From NCBI GenBank assembly GCA_947176055.1, contig CAMWPE010000015.1:1-19468 (forward strand): 19,468 bases of DNA, given 5' to 3'. Of the stretch, positions 8,801-14,314 are shown in pieces; the stretch's first letter is position 1, and each line of letters starts with the position of its first letter. A program made the translations under genes and the position numbers. The stretch is from an uncultured Desulfovibrio sp. Its GTDB lineage: Bacteria; Desulfobacterota; Desulfovibrionia; Desulfovibrionales; Desulfovibrionaceae. The notes under the pieces are model-generated. The model searched no databases. It had not been told where the DNA came from and saw nothing but the letters and a program-made list of their open reading frames with translations.

Positions 8801-8882
8801 ATCGCATCAGGGGAAAGAAATCGTCGACGCGCCCGTCGAAGAGCTGGCGGAGGCTTTTAAAAAGACTCTGGAGTGGGCCTGA
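5880..8882 (+). CDS. purL: Phosphoribosylformylglycinamidine synthase, PurS-PurL fusion
   Basis: FGAM synthase converts FGAR, ATP and glutamine-derived ammonia to FGAM in purine synthesis. The 1000-residue protein is longer than small PurL (about 730) and shorter than the fused enzyme (about 1300). Residues 82-155 look like PurS (EIGFRPGVTDNEGKTA, then CRDLLCNELIQYY). Residues 1-70 may be a second, more divergent PurS-like half. The linker motif TWSEHCKHK carries H251. Two AIRS-type ATPase halves follow, with GEMAEDTGG, SEAQERM, SGKDSMKND (788-796) and HDCSDGGL (890-897). It stops after the second half and lacks the class I glutaminase domain, so a separate PurQ must supply ammonia. The ATG has an AGAGGA site five bases upstream. 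It appears monocistronic. Confidence 0.96.
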   Translation: MLFRIEIGQPDEDAIGRRVKKRVNDFLRIPLTSCRVIKVFTVDGLSREQVEELSEKAIWHDPILRVASLAPLLPQYPPPQWFCEIGFRPGVTDNEGKTAAETAAIALNIPQSSISVYTATQYRFSEEPAAPLDRGAVEKICRDLLCNELIQYYRVKSAAEWERDGGFEPVASKASGGSLDKIETIDLNALDDEGLLNLSRKNTWALNLEEMKKIRAYFNNPETRRLRETAGISIEPTDAELEALAQTWSEHCKHKIFASRINYLDQDSGRSESIDSLYKTCVQEPTAILRARMGANDYCRSVFKDNAGVISFVGDYDVCIKAETHNSPSALDPYGGALTGIVGVNRDPLGTGMGAELICNMAVFCFASPFFDGELPPRLLHPARILEGVRAGIEDGGNKSGIPTINGSIVFDPRYLGKPLVFCGTVGLLPASVRGHPGYEKAASAGDIIVMVGGRIGKDGIHGATFSSEELHEGSPVTAVQIGDPITQRKMYDFILVARDAGLYRSITDNGAGGLSSSVGEMAEDTGGCVLELDKAPLKYDGLRPWEILVSEAQERMTLAVPPEKLGEFLALAERMDVLATPLGHFTESGFFDVRYKGRQAAYLSMEFLHHGNPRLKLDAVWKRPKTEKFAYQPDLSPAVQNEFLKSMLGSLNICSKESIVRQYDHEVRGGSVVKPFAGIMRDGPTDAAVIRPLLESDAGLVLAHGICPKYSDQDTYWMMANAIDEAIRNAVAVGADPDALAGVDNFCWPDPVYGPDNPEGRYKLGQLVRACRALRQFALAYGVPCVSGKDSMKNDYLGEGKRISIPPTILFTVLGAIDNVTRAQTSDFKRAGDLIYLLGGTWNEMGASEAASQLGLSGGKIPLVNADQALTRYRALHALMKQRVVSACHDCSDGGLAVALAEMCVGGRLGCRVELDKVAIFESMNPFEIMYSESASRHIISVRPDLASLLDALGMWQLARKIGVVTAEPVMRLSHQGKEIVDAPVEELAEAFKKTLEWA

Positions 8883-9838
8883 CAGGCGATCTTATGACAG
8901 ATTAAAATATTGTCATATTCCTTCTTAAGGCGGTTTTGAGCTGGAGCATGCAGAAAATATAATAAAATTCAGGCTCGGTCGCGTTGGCTGAAAAACCCGA
9001 TAAAAGCCAAAACGCGGTTGATCACTAAAAGTTTTTCGTAATCTATAAATCCATGCTTGCGCGCGAATCTTTTTTAACGCGGATGGAGGCCAGAGCGGAC
9101 ACAAAGATCAAAATCGTCTGAAATCGCATAGGATTATGGGTATGCCTGAATAGGTGTTGACAAGAATTATAGCGCGCGGCGATTGAAACAGTCGCGCGCT
9201 ATGCGTCGGTTCCTTGAAAGGAGTCAGAGTCGTTTTCGCTTGTCTAGAGATCAAGGATTAGCTAAAAAATGGGAATAGAGGCGCGGAGCTACCCAAACGA
9301 AGCTCTGTAGAGAGCGTCTCTTAATAGGGTTGCCTGATACGAAATATCGTTGGTAATTTCGCTGGAACTGGATTGCGGCTTAAATTCATGCGTATTGAAA
9401 TTGTTAATGATAAGTGCGGCTCTAAAAAAGATATATCGTTTTTTACCTTCAATTTCTTTTTTAAATTCATCATTCGCGTGTCAAGATCATTTATAAGCAA
9501 GATTAATTCTTTTTCAGCGGATTCGTTTCTTGTGGAAATCCCGCGAAGGAGACCCGCGCTGATATTGATAGGAATAAAAAAACATCATAATGGCGCGAAA
9601 GAGATTAAAACAAGCGACGAGGCAAATGTTTTGCCAATAAACTATCGAAGCGTCTCAAAACAGGCTGGGTTCGCGTCTATCTTTTCCATAGCAGGTAGCA
9701 ATTGAAGTTGGCTACCCGCTATGGCGGTTTTGCCGCGGGAAGAGGAACGAGACAGGACGCCCGCGAAAATGTCGTTTAAAGGAAATTGTCTCGCCCCTAA
9801 GGGATAATCTCAAGCGAAACATGTTATAATATGGCAAG
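8883..9838. other. Long AT-richer intergenic region with several hairpins, no convincing gene
   Basis: These 956 bases are visibly richer in A+T than the flanking genes and contain many stops in all frames. Inverted repeats seen: 8893-8899 with 8911-8917 (TATGACA/TGTCATA); CGCGTTGGCT with AGCCAAAACGCG (about 8980-9016); 9169-9178 with 9193-9202; CGGAGCT with AGCTCTG (about 9284-9308); GGTAGC with GCTACC (about 9695-9715); and CGAGACA with TGTCTCG (about 9748-9794). None has a proper T run, so they are not ordinary terminators. A 110-codon plus-strand frame at 9373-9705 starts with TTG, has no ribosome site and unusual composition, and is not accepted as a gene. The region may hold a structured RNA or decayed genes. 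Confidence 0.6.
9169..9202. repeat. Perfect 10-bp inverted repeat
   Basis: ATAGCGCGCG (9169-9178) and CGCGCGCTAT (9193-9202) are exact complements around a 14-base spacer. Two further inner pairs (G-U and C-G) are possible, leaving a loop of about ten bases. A TTGACA lies seven bases before the left arm (9157-9162) but no matching -10 box is present. No T run follows, so it is not a typical terminator. Confidence 0.75.
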
Positions 9839-10834
9839 CTAAAAATACTCCTCGCGAGAATTGTTTTTCTGTCTATTCGGCGCGCGCGCCGCGTAGCAAT
9901 AAACGCAACCATGCCGGCAAGGCTGGTTTCTATAGCTCCCGATATCCTTGCTCGGGGCGCAACCGCAAGCGTCGCGCTGGCCTTTGTCCTTGGCGAAAAC
10001 AGGCCCCGCGGGCGCGTCGCCTGGCCCCGGATCCTGCAAAGACGCCTGTTTTGGCGACCTTTTCCGGACAAGGGGTTTATAGATCTCGCGATGGCAAATT
10101 CTGTTGATTAGCGCGGGATCAATACAACTATTTTTTGCTATTCCCAGTTCGCCGAAATCGGCTTTTCCTTCCGCGCATGCGGCGAGCGCGAGCCCCGGCG
10201 CGATCCTGTCCCGCGCCGCGACGAGTTCTTCGGCGAATTGACGTATCTCGTCCGGGACCGGAGGCCTTAATGACGGATTGACTTTCCGCAACCGTCCGCT
10301 TACCCCGCGGTAGAGATCGACAAAGCTGAATACCAGTTTTTCCGTCTTGTCGCCCAGGCGCTCCAACAAAGCCCGCAAGCGTTCAATATGCGTCTTTACT
10401 GTTAACTCCCCGCCCAAAACCACAGGGTCATAGCGCCAGACTACCGGACATATCCTGGCTAATTTCCCGAAAGCGTCGATCCTGGATTCCAAATCGGGCG
10501 TTCCTGGTTCCAGGCCATCGTCGTCGTAAGCGTTTAAGGTAAATTGAAAATAAAATTTTTTGCCCAAATCCTCAATTTCGGACAAATGGGGCATGAGCGG
10601 CGCGGGATTCTTGCTCCAGAACACAATCGCCGCCGCGTCCCGGAAAGAGACTATTCGCTTTTGCTTGTTATTAAATGGGTTCGTCCATTCGCGATATCCC
10701 CGCCGCAGGGATTCCATAAACTCCCTGGCGTAGAAAGCCGGAATATCGGTGGCCCTGGAGGCGGAGAGAACATCGGGAAACACTGTTTTGACAGCCGGAG
10801 GCGAATACTCGCGCCGGGACTCTGGAACGGACAT
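9839..10834 (-). CDS. DUF1848 family protein with C-terminal radical-SAM-type cysteines
   Basis: A 331-residue protein that I recognise as a DUF1848 member; its reaction is not known to me. The N-terminal part has LSASRATDIPAFYAREF (about 24-40), then the IVFWSKNPAPL block typical of the family, an FQFTLNAYDD segment and VWRYDPVVL. These look like strands of a TIM-barrel-like fold. The cysteines are all late: C290, C292, then C306-X3-C310-X2-C313 in PCRHGCVYCYA. CX3CX2C is the [4Fe-4S] motif of radical SAM enzymes, where it is normally N-terminal. The start ATG has a GGAGA site (complement of 10842-10846). The gene stands alone between two gene-poor regions. Family call firm, function unknown. 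Confidence 0.85.
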   Translation of the reverse strand: MSVPESRREYSPPAVKTVFPDVLSASRATDIPAFYAREFMESLRRGYREWTNPFNNKQKRIVSFRDAAAIVFWSKNPAPLMPHLSEIEDLGKKFYFQFTLNAYDDDGLEPGTPDLESRIDAFGKLARICPVVWRYDPVVLGGELTVKTHIERLRALLERLGDKTEKLVFSFVDLYRGVSGRLRKVNPSLRPPVPDEIRQFAEELVAARDRIAPGLALAACAEGKADFGELGIAKNSCIDPALINRICHREIYKPLVRKRSPKQASLQDPGPGDAPAGPVFAKDKGQRDACGCAPSKDIGSYRNQPCRHGCVYCYAARAPNRQKNNSREEYF

Positions 10835-10853
10835 TCAAATTTCTCCAATAAAT

Positions 10854-10905
10854 AGATAAGGACGCTAAAATAAGCAGTCTTTATAACTGAATAGCGTCCC
10901 CTATC
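10854..10905. repeat. Nested inverted repeat just upstream of the DUF1848 gene
   Basis: GGACGCTA (10860-10867) and TAGCGTCC (10892-10899) are perfect complements. GATA (10854-10857) and TATC (10902-10905) extend the stem outside an internal loop, and CAGT/ACTG forms an inner stem (10875-10889). It ends about 20 bases before the start codon on the minus strand, so it lies in the likely leader or operator region. No T run flanks it. Confidence 0.6.
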
Positions 10906-11100
10906 CTCCCGCGTTGAGCGGCGATATTGTCATAATAATTTTCAAAGAACGCCCTTTTGGGGCAAGAGGCTTTTTCCCGGCGGAATCTCCCGGGATCTTT
11001 CCCGGGGCGAGGGGAGCGCGGATCAATCGCGATGTTACGGAAAACATGCCATTAGTCCCGCTATAAAACGGCCCGGTGTCCTCGGCTTTTTACGGGCAAA
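10906..11100. other. Intergenic spacer, no gene seen
   Basis: No plausible coding frame. It holds a CCCGGG/CCCGGG hairpin (10989-11006) without a T run and no promoter I can defend, although it must carry the promoter of the minus-strand DUF1848 gene if that gene is transcribed from here. Confidence 0.5.
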
Positions 11101-11141
11101 TAAAAAGCCGCCTTCGCGTCCGGTTTTGGCGAAAGCGGCTT
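11101..11141 (-). terminator. Strong rho-independent terminator of the lipoprotein gene
   Basis: On the minus strand a 13-bp stem (11141-11129 with 11117-11105, one G-U pair) closes an eleven-base loop and is followed by a T run (complement of 11102-11106). It lies about 20 bases after the stop codon at 11163. Confidence 0.9.
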
Positions 11142-11162
11142 GCGGCTATGGCAAATTGCCGG

Positions 11163-11708
11163 CTAATCCTGCCATTGTCCGCCGTGATAGCTGATTAGCT
11201 CGGTGAGCCTGCGGGCGCCGGCCTTTTCGCAGGGCGCGGAGAGGGCGGCGGCTTTCGTGGCGCCCTTGCACTGCATGATATTTTCGCGGTAGCGTATGGT
11301 GCCTACATATTGACCGGCTTTGCCGGGATGCATCTCTGTGGAAATATTCTGCGTGTCCACATCCATATAGGTGGCGACCCACTGGGAACCAACCTTCTTT
11401 ACTTCCTTATGGGTCTTGTTTGGCAGGAGTGTGCGGGCGGATTGGGCGACCAGTTGCCGGGCTTTCGCGTCCAGTTCTTCCTTTATTTGCGCCTCGGATT
11501 TCGCGCCTTTTTTAGTTTTAACCGTCGTTTTGGCGGTTTTTTTGGCCGTAGTTTTCGCCGGCTCAGGCTCGTCGGCCTGAATTTCCGGCTCGGCGGCCTG
11601 GGCCTCCTCGCTCTGGGTTGTTACGCTGTCGTCGCTTCCGAATCCCATCCAGGCGCAACCGCCGCTTAAAAGACTAAAAGCCGCCAGAATAACCAATACT
11701 TTTTTCAT
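11163..11708 (-). CDS. Predicted lipoprotein of unknown function
   Basis: This encodes 181 residues. The N-terminus MKKVLVILAAFSLLSGGC is a lipoprotein signal with a lipobox ending at C18, so the mature protein should be acylated and held in the inner or outer membrane, facing the periplasm. Residues 25-50 are acidic and Ala/Pro rich, residues 50-72 form a Lys/Thr/Ala-rich low-complexity linker, and from about residue 75 there is a folded-looking domain with an amphipathic helix, a WVATYMDVD strand and two cysteines near the end (QCKGA and APCEKAG). I do not recognise the domain. An AAAGGAG ribosome site lies six bases before the ATG. It has its own terminator; no partner gene adjoins it. Confidence 0.85.
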   Translation of the reverse strand: MKKVLVILAAFSLLSGGCAWMGFGSDDSVTTQSEEAQAAEPEIQADEPEPAKTTAKKTAKTTVKTKKGAKSEAQIKEELDAKARQLVAQSARTLLPNKTHKEVKKVGSQWVATYMDVDTQNISTEMHPGKAGQYVGTIRYRENIMQCKGATKAAALSAPCEKAGARRLTELISYHGGQWQD

Positions 11709-12018
11709 CTATTTCTCCTTTAAAATGTTTTCACGACGCGCGGTATCCGGCTTGACCTTCTCGCCGGGCGAGCTTCTCTCGCGTCGGTCCCGTAATGGAG
11801 AGGATCGCGCTTATGGAAATCAGTCCGGAACCTCGATGCCCGCTAAAACACGGCGGCGATTTTTGGCGACCGCCGCGACGAAAAGCTCGCGCCAATCCGC
11901 TTCCGGAGAGCCGCGAGACTCGCTTGCTCGGCGCTCCCATTCGCGAAAGCGCCCGCCCGATAATCTCGCGCCGCAAAAGATTAACCCGATCCCGTCGCGA
12001 ACACAATTAAAAAAATCG
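11709..12018. other. Spacer between the lipoprotein and OmpA-like genes, with an unexplained open frame
   Basis: No complete gene is accepted here. On the minus strand, in the same frame as the OmpA-like gene, the sequence stays open from that gene's stop to a TGA at 11822-11820. The last 45 or so codons read like real protein (for example SPEADWRELFVAAVAKN near the end) but no ATG, GTG or TTG start is present. Arg-rich frames on both strands (plus 11725-12114, minus 11731-12006) look like shadows. The promoter of the lipoprotein gene must lie here but no clear boxes were found. Confidence 0.5.
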
Positions 12019-12052
12019 AAAAAAAATGTGGCCGGATCGGAGACCCGGCCAC
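12019..12052 (-). terminator. Strong rho-independent terminator of the OmpA-like gene
   Basis: On the minus strand GTGGCCGGGT (12052-12043) pairs with ATCCGGCCAC (12037-12028), ten pairs with one G-U, around a five-base loop. Eight T follow after one A (complement of 12019-12026). It starts 25 bases after the stop codon. Confidence 0.93.
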
Positions 12053-12077
12053 TGAAAATCAGGATCGCGCTATTGGA

Positions 12078-13079
12078 TTATTCGAAGGAAATCTCCACGC
12101 GACGGTTCATGTAACGGCCTTCTTCGGTATGGTTGTCATACTTGAAGGACTTGCCGCAACCGATAGCCGTCATGCGGCTGGCGGGAATGCCCTGCTGTTC
12201 GAGGTACTTCTTGACCGCGTTGGCGCGATTCTGGGAAAGAACCTTGTTATAGGCGTCGGAGCCGATATAATCCGTCCAGCCCTTCAGGATAACCTGCTTG
12301 TTGGGATTGGCCTTGATGAGCGTGGCCGCTTCGTCAAGGATGCCCTGGGCCTTGCTGTCCAGAGCGTAGGAATTGAAGGCAAAATGCACGCCGCGCAGGA
12401 CGATAACGTCTTCTTCTTTGCAGAACACGTCAAGCACGAAACGCTCGACGGCGGCGTCGCTGGTGGCCAGTTCTTCGCCCCTCACCACGACGGAGTCGGG
12501 ATTCAGGGAAGCGACTTCCTTGATGATGGCTTCGCCGCGGGCGTTGTCGGCCAGGGAAATAATATGAATAACCAGATCGCGCTGGCTGGCGTACAGCTGA
12601 CGCGCTACGTCGGCCAGGGTCGCGCCGCGGTTATTGTCGCCGTCGGTTACGAGGATAAGGGCGGCGGGAGCCTGCATGCTGGAAATGAAAGGCTCGTATT
12701 CCTGCAGACCGGTGCCCATGCTGGTCATGCGGCCAAATACCTGGAAGCCGCTCTTCAGCTTGTCAATGCCGGCGCTCATGGAAGCCCGATCCCACGGACC
12801 CTGCTGCACGATTGTGCCATTGGGCGTAATGGTATGCAGGCCGCCGTTGTAATCAAGAGCAGGAATGGCGGCGTTCACGCGCTGCAGCACATTTTTGGCG
12901 ACGATGACTTTGTCCTGTTTAAGCTGCTTGTTCTGCATCATCATCGAGCCGGAATAGTCCACCACGAAATCGAAACTGTTGACTTTTTTGCTACAGTTTG
13001 GCGCGTCGGCCGCCATAGCCGTTACGGCGAAACCAAACATGAGCGCGGCCGCGAGCGCCAGATACCGCAGAGATTTCAT
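12078..13079 (-). CDS. Secreted VWA-OmpA domain protein
   Basis: This encodes 333 residues. The start is the ATG at 13079, with a GGGAGG ribosome site just upstream and a Sec signal peptide (residues 1-23, cleavage after AMA); a longer upstream frame to 13178 has neither. A von Willebrand A domain follows, with the metal-site motif DYSGS at residues 41-45 and a second block LVTDGDNNRG. From about residue 215 comes an OmpA C-terminal domain (FNSYALDSKA, GWTDYIGSDAYN, LSQNRANAVKKYL, NRRVEISFE), which binds peptidoglycan non-covalently. It should therefore be a periplasmic or outer-envelope protein tethered to the cell wall, presenting a ligand-binding VWA domain. The ligand is unknown. There is no beta-barrel, so it is not a porin. 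Ends at a strong terminator. Confidence 0.92.
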   Translation of the reverse strand: MKSLRYLALAAALMFGFAVTAMAADAPNCSKKVNSFDFVVDYSGSMMMQNKQLKQDKVIVAKNVLQRVNAAIPALDYNGGLHTITPNGTIVQQGPWDRASMSAGIDKLKSGFQVFGRMTSMGTGLQEYEPFISSMQAPAALILVTDGDNNRGATLADVARQLYASQRDLVIHIISLADNARGEAIIKEVASLNPDSVVVRGEELATSDAAVERFVLDVFCKEEDVIVLRGVHFAFNSYALDSKAQGILDEAATLIKANPNKQVILKGWTDYIGSDAYNKVLSQNRANAVKKYLEQQGIPASRMTAIGCGKSFKYDNHTEEGRYMNRRVEISFE

Positions 13080-13278
13080 AAAGCCTCCCAAAACGTTAAT
13101 AAATAAAAATGCGAAAATTCGCCCTCCAGAACGGGCTCCGTGTCCATCTGCAACCTTCGACGCGGACTTTTTTTTCAATACCTACCTTTGAAAAAAATCG
13201 CAAGACATATCTACGAGCTTTTAACGGATTTTAATAAAAATTTTCGAAATTTAGCCGGGCTTTACTATAGATGTTCAA

Positions 13279-13284
13279 TATAAT
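13279..13284 (+). promoter_or_regulatory. Consensus -10 box for the cobalamin operon
   Basis: A perfect TATAAT lies 212 bases before the first start codon. No good -35 is found at 16-18 bases, so the promoter may need an activator or be a chance match in this AT-rich stretch. A start near 13291 would give a leader of about 205 bases. Confidence 0.4.
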
Positions 13285-13352
13285 TCGCCGCAATTTTCTT
13301 TTTCAAATATATATATTTCATTCAGATTAATGGTCTTTATATAGCATATTTC

Positions 13353-13486
13353 GCCAAATTCAGGACGTCCGCGGCGCCGCTTTCTTATACGCCTACTTTG
13401 GCCCGGTCCGGAGCCGCTCATTTTGTCTTCTCGATCCCAAACTCTTAACGCCAAAATTTATGGACATGATTTTGGCTTTTTGTTTT
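13353..13486 (+). promoter_or_regulatory. Candidate attenuator or riboswitch leader with terminator
   Basis: Four segments can pair in alternative ways: A GCCAAATT (13353-13360), B TTTGGC (13397-13402), C GCCAAAAT (13450-13457) and D ATTTTGGC (13469-13476). C-D forms an eight-pair stem followed by TTTTTGTTTT, an intrinsic terminator ending ten bases before the ATG at 13496. B-C would block it, and A-B would release C. This is the classic attenuation layout. No B12-box of the known cobalamin riboswitch was seen. Terminator certain in form; regulated switching is inference. Confidence 0.6.
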
Positions 13487-13495
13487 AAATAGCCC

Positions 13496-14314
13496 ATGAA
13501 AATTTCATCCGAAATATGGGACTCCGGCGCGCCGGCATCCGTCCCTTTCTATAAATTCAGTCCGGGCGGCAACGACACCCTGTTTGTCATCGCCGGGGGC
13601 CGCGATGTCGCGTCGCTCTGCGCGGACGCTCTCGCCCGCCTTGGCGCGGAGCAGGCGGCGGCCGCCGATCCCCGCGCTAAAACCATGCTTATGGGCGGAG
13701 GCGAATTTTGCGTCAACGCCAGTCGGGCATTCGGCGCGCTCCTCGACTATCTTGGCGAACAGCCGGACGAGAAACGCGGGAGGCTCAAGCGCTATCGCGC
13801 GGCTGTCTCCGGCCTGAACAGACCAGTCGAACTTTCCGTCGCCGGCGCGGCTCCGCGTTGGGAAGCGGCCGCGACTTTCGAGCCGGGCATCGCGGCGAGC
13901 GAATCCCGCGAGGGAACAATTGTCCATTTATCCGGCATAAGCCACCTCATACTCATAAAAGAAGCGCCCGCGCTCTCCGGGGCGGAAAAAATCGCCGTCG
14001 GACTGGGCCGGGTCCTGGAGCTGGATCGTCGTCCCGCCTGGGGCGTCGTCTGGAGCCGCGAAAAGGACGGGATTTTTGAAATCCTCCCTTATGTAGCCGT
14101 CCCCGCGTCCGGCACGGCCATGTTCGAGAGTTCCTGCGGCTCGGCCTCCGTTGCCCTGGCTCTCGCCCTTGGCCGCGATTTCATCCGGGTTCGCCAGCCT
14201 TCCGGAGACCTACTGACAGTCAAAATAAATCCGGATAACGGTCTCGCTTCCGTCTCCGGCGCCGTCGAACTCGTCGCCGAAGGCCGGGTTTATCTTCAAA
14301 GGAACGACCAATGA
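13496..14314 (+). CDS. Amino-acid epimerase/racemase of the DapF/CntK fold, first gene of a cobalamin operon
   Basis: This encodes 272 residues. Two active-site cysteine blocks define the cofactor-independent epimerase family: C72 in MGGGEFCVNAS and C214 in ESSCGSASVA. The N-terminal FYKFSPGGNDT (18-28), the VRQPSGDLL strand (232-240) and the closing SGAVELVAEGRVY (254-266) match, from memory, CntK, the histidine racemase of staphylopine synthesis, better than diaminopimelate epimerase. The substrate is unknown; a D-amino acid, perhaps D-His, is a hypothesis. The ATG has no visible ribosome site because the terminator tail fills that position. The stop overlaps cbiD as ATGA, so it is firmly part of the cobalamin operon. 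DapF for lysine synthesis is a less likely alternative. Confidence 0.8.
   Translation: MKISSEIWDSGAPASVPFYKFSPGGNDTLFVIAGGRDVASLCADALARLGAEQAAAADPRAKTMLMGGGEFCVNASRAFGALLDYLGEQPDEKRGRLKRYRAAVSGLNRPVELSVAGAAPRWEAAATFEPGIAASESREGTIVHLSGISHLILIKEAPALSGAEKIAVGLGRVLELDRRPAWGVVWSREKDGIFEILPYVAVPASGTAMFESSCGSASVALALALGRDFIRVRQPSGDLLTVKINPDNGLASVSGAVELVAEGRVYLQRNDQ

Noticed and set aside
9160..9215. Group II intron domain V
   Set aside because: The GATTGAAACAGTC loop and CGGTTC that follow recall domain V, but the obligatory 5' strand pairing with GGTTC is missing and no reverse transcriptase is near.
9373..9705. 110-codon plus-strand frame in the gap after purL
   Set aside because: TTG start, no ribosome site, Phe/Lys-rich composition, no recognisable motif, and the opposite strand looks equally coding-like.
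8883..9838. CRISPR array or insertion sequence in the long gap
   Set aside because: No regularly spaced direct repeats, no transposase motifs, and no matching terminal inverted repeats with target duplications.
11725..12114. 129-codon plus-strand frame
   Set aside because: Arg/Ser-rich, runs through a terminator and into the 3' end of the opposite gene; no ribosome site.
12129..13106. 325-codon plus-strand frame
   Set aside because: Antisense to the VWA-OmpA gene, which has signal peptide, domains, ribosome site and terminator.
13286..13450. Standard cobalamin riboswitch before the cobalamin operon
   Set aside because: Looked for the B12 box and the conserved GCCACTG-type core; neither is present.
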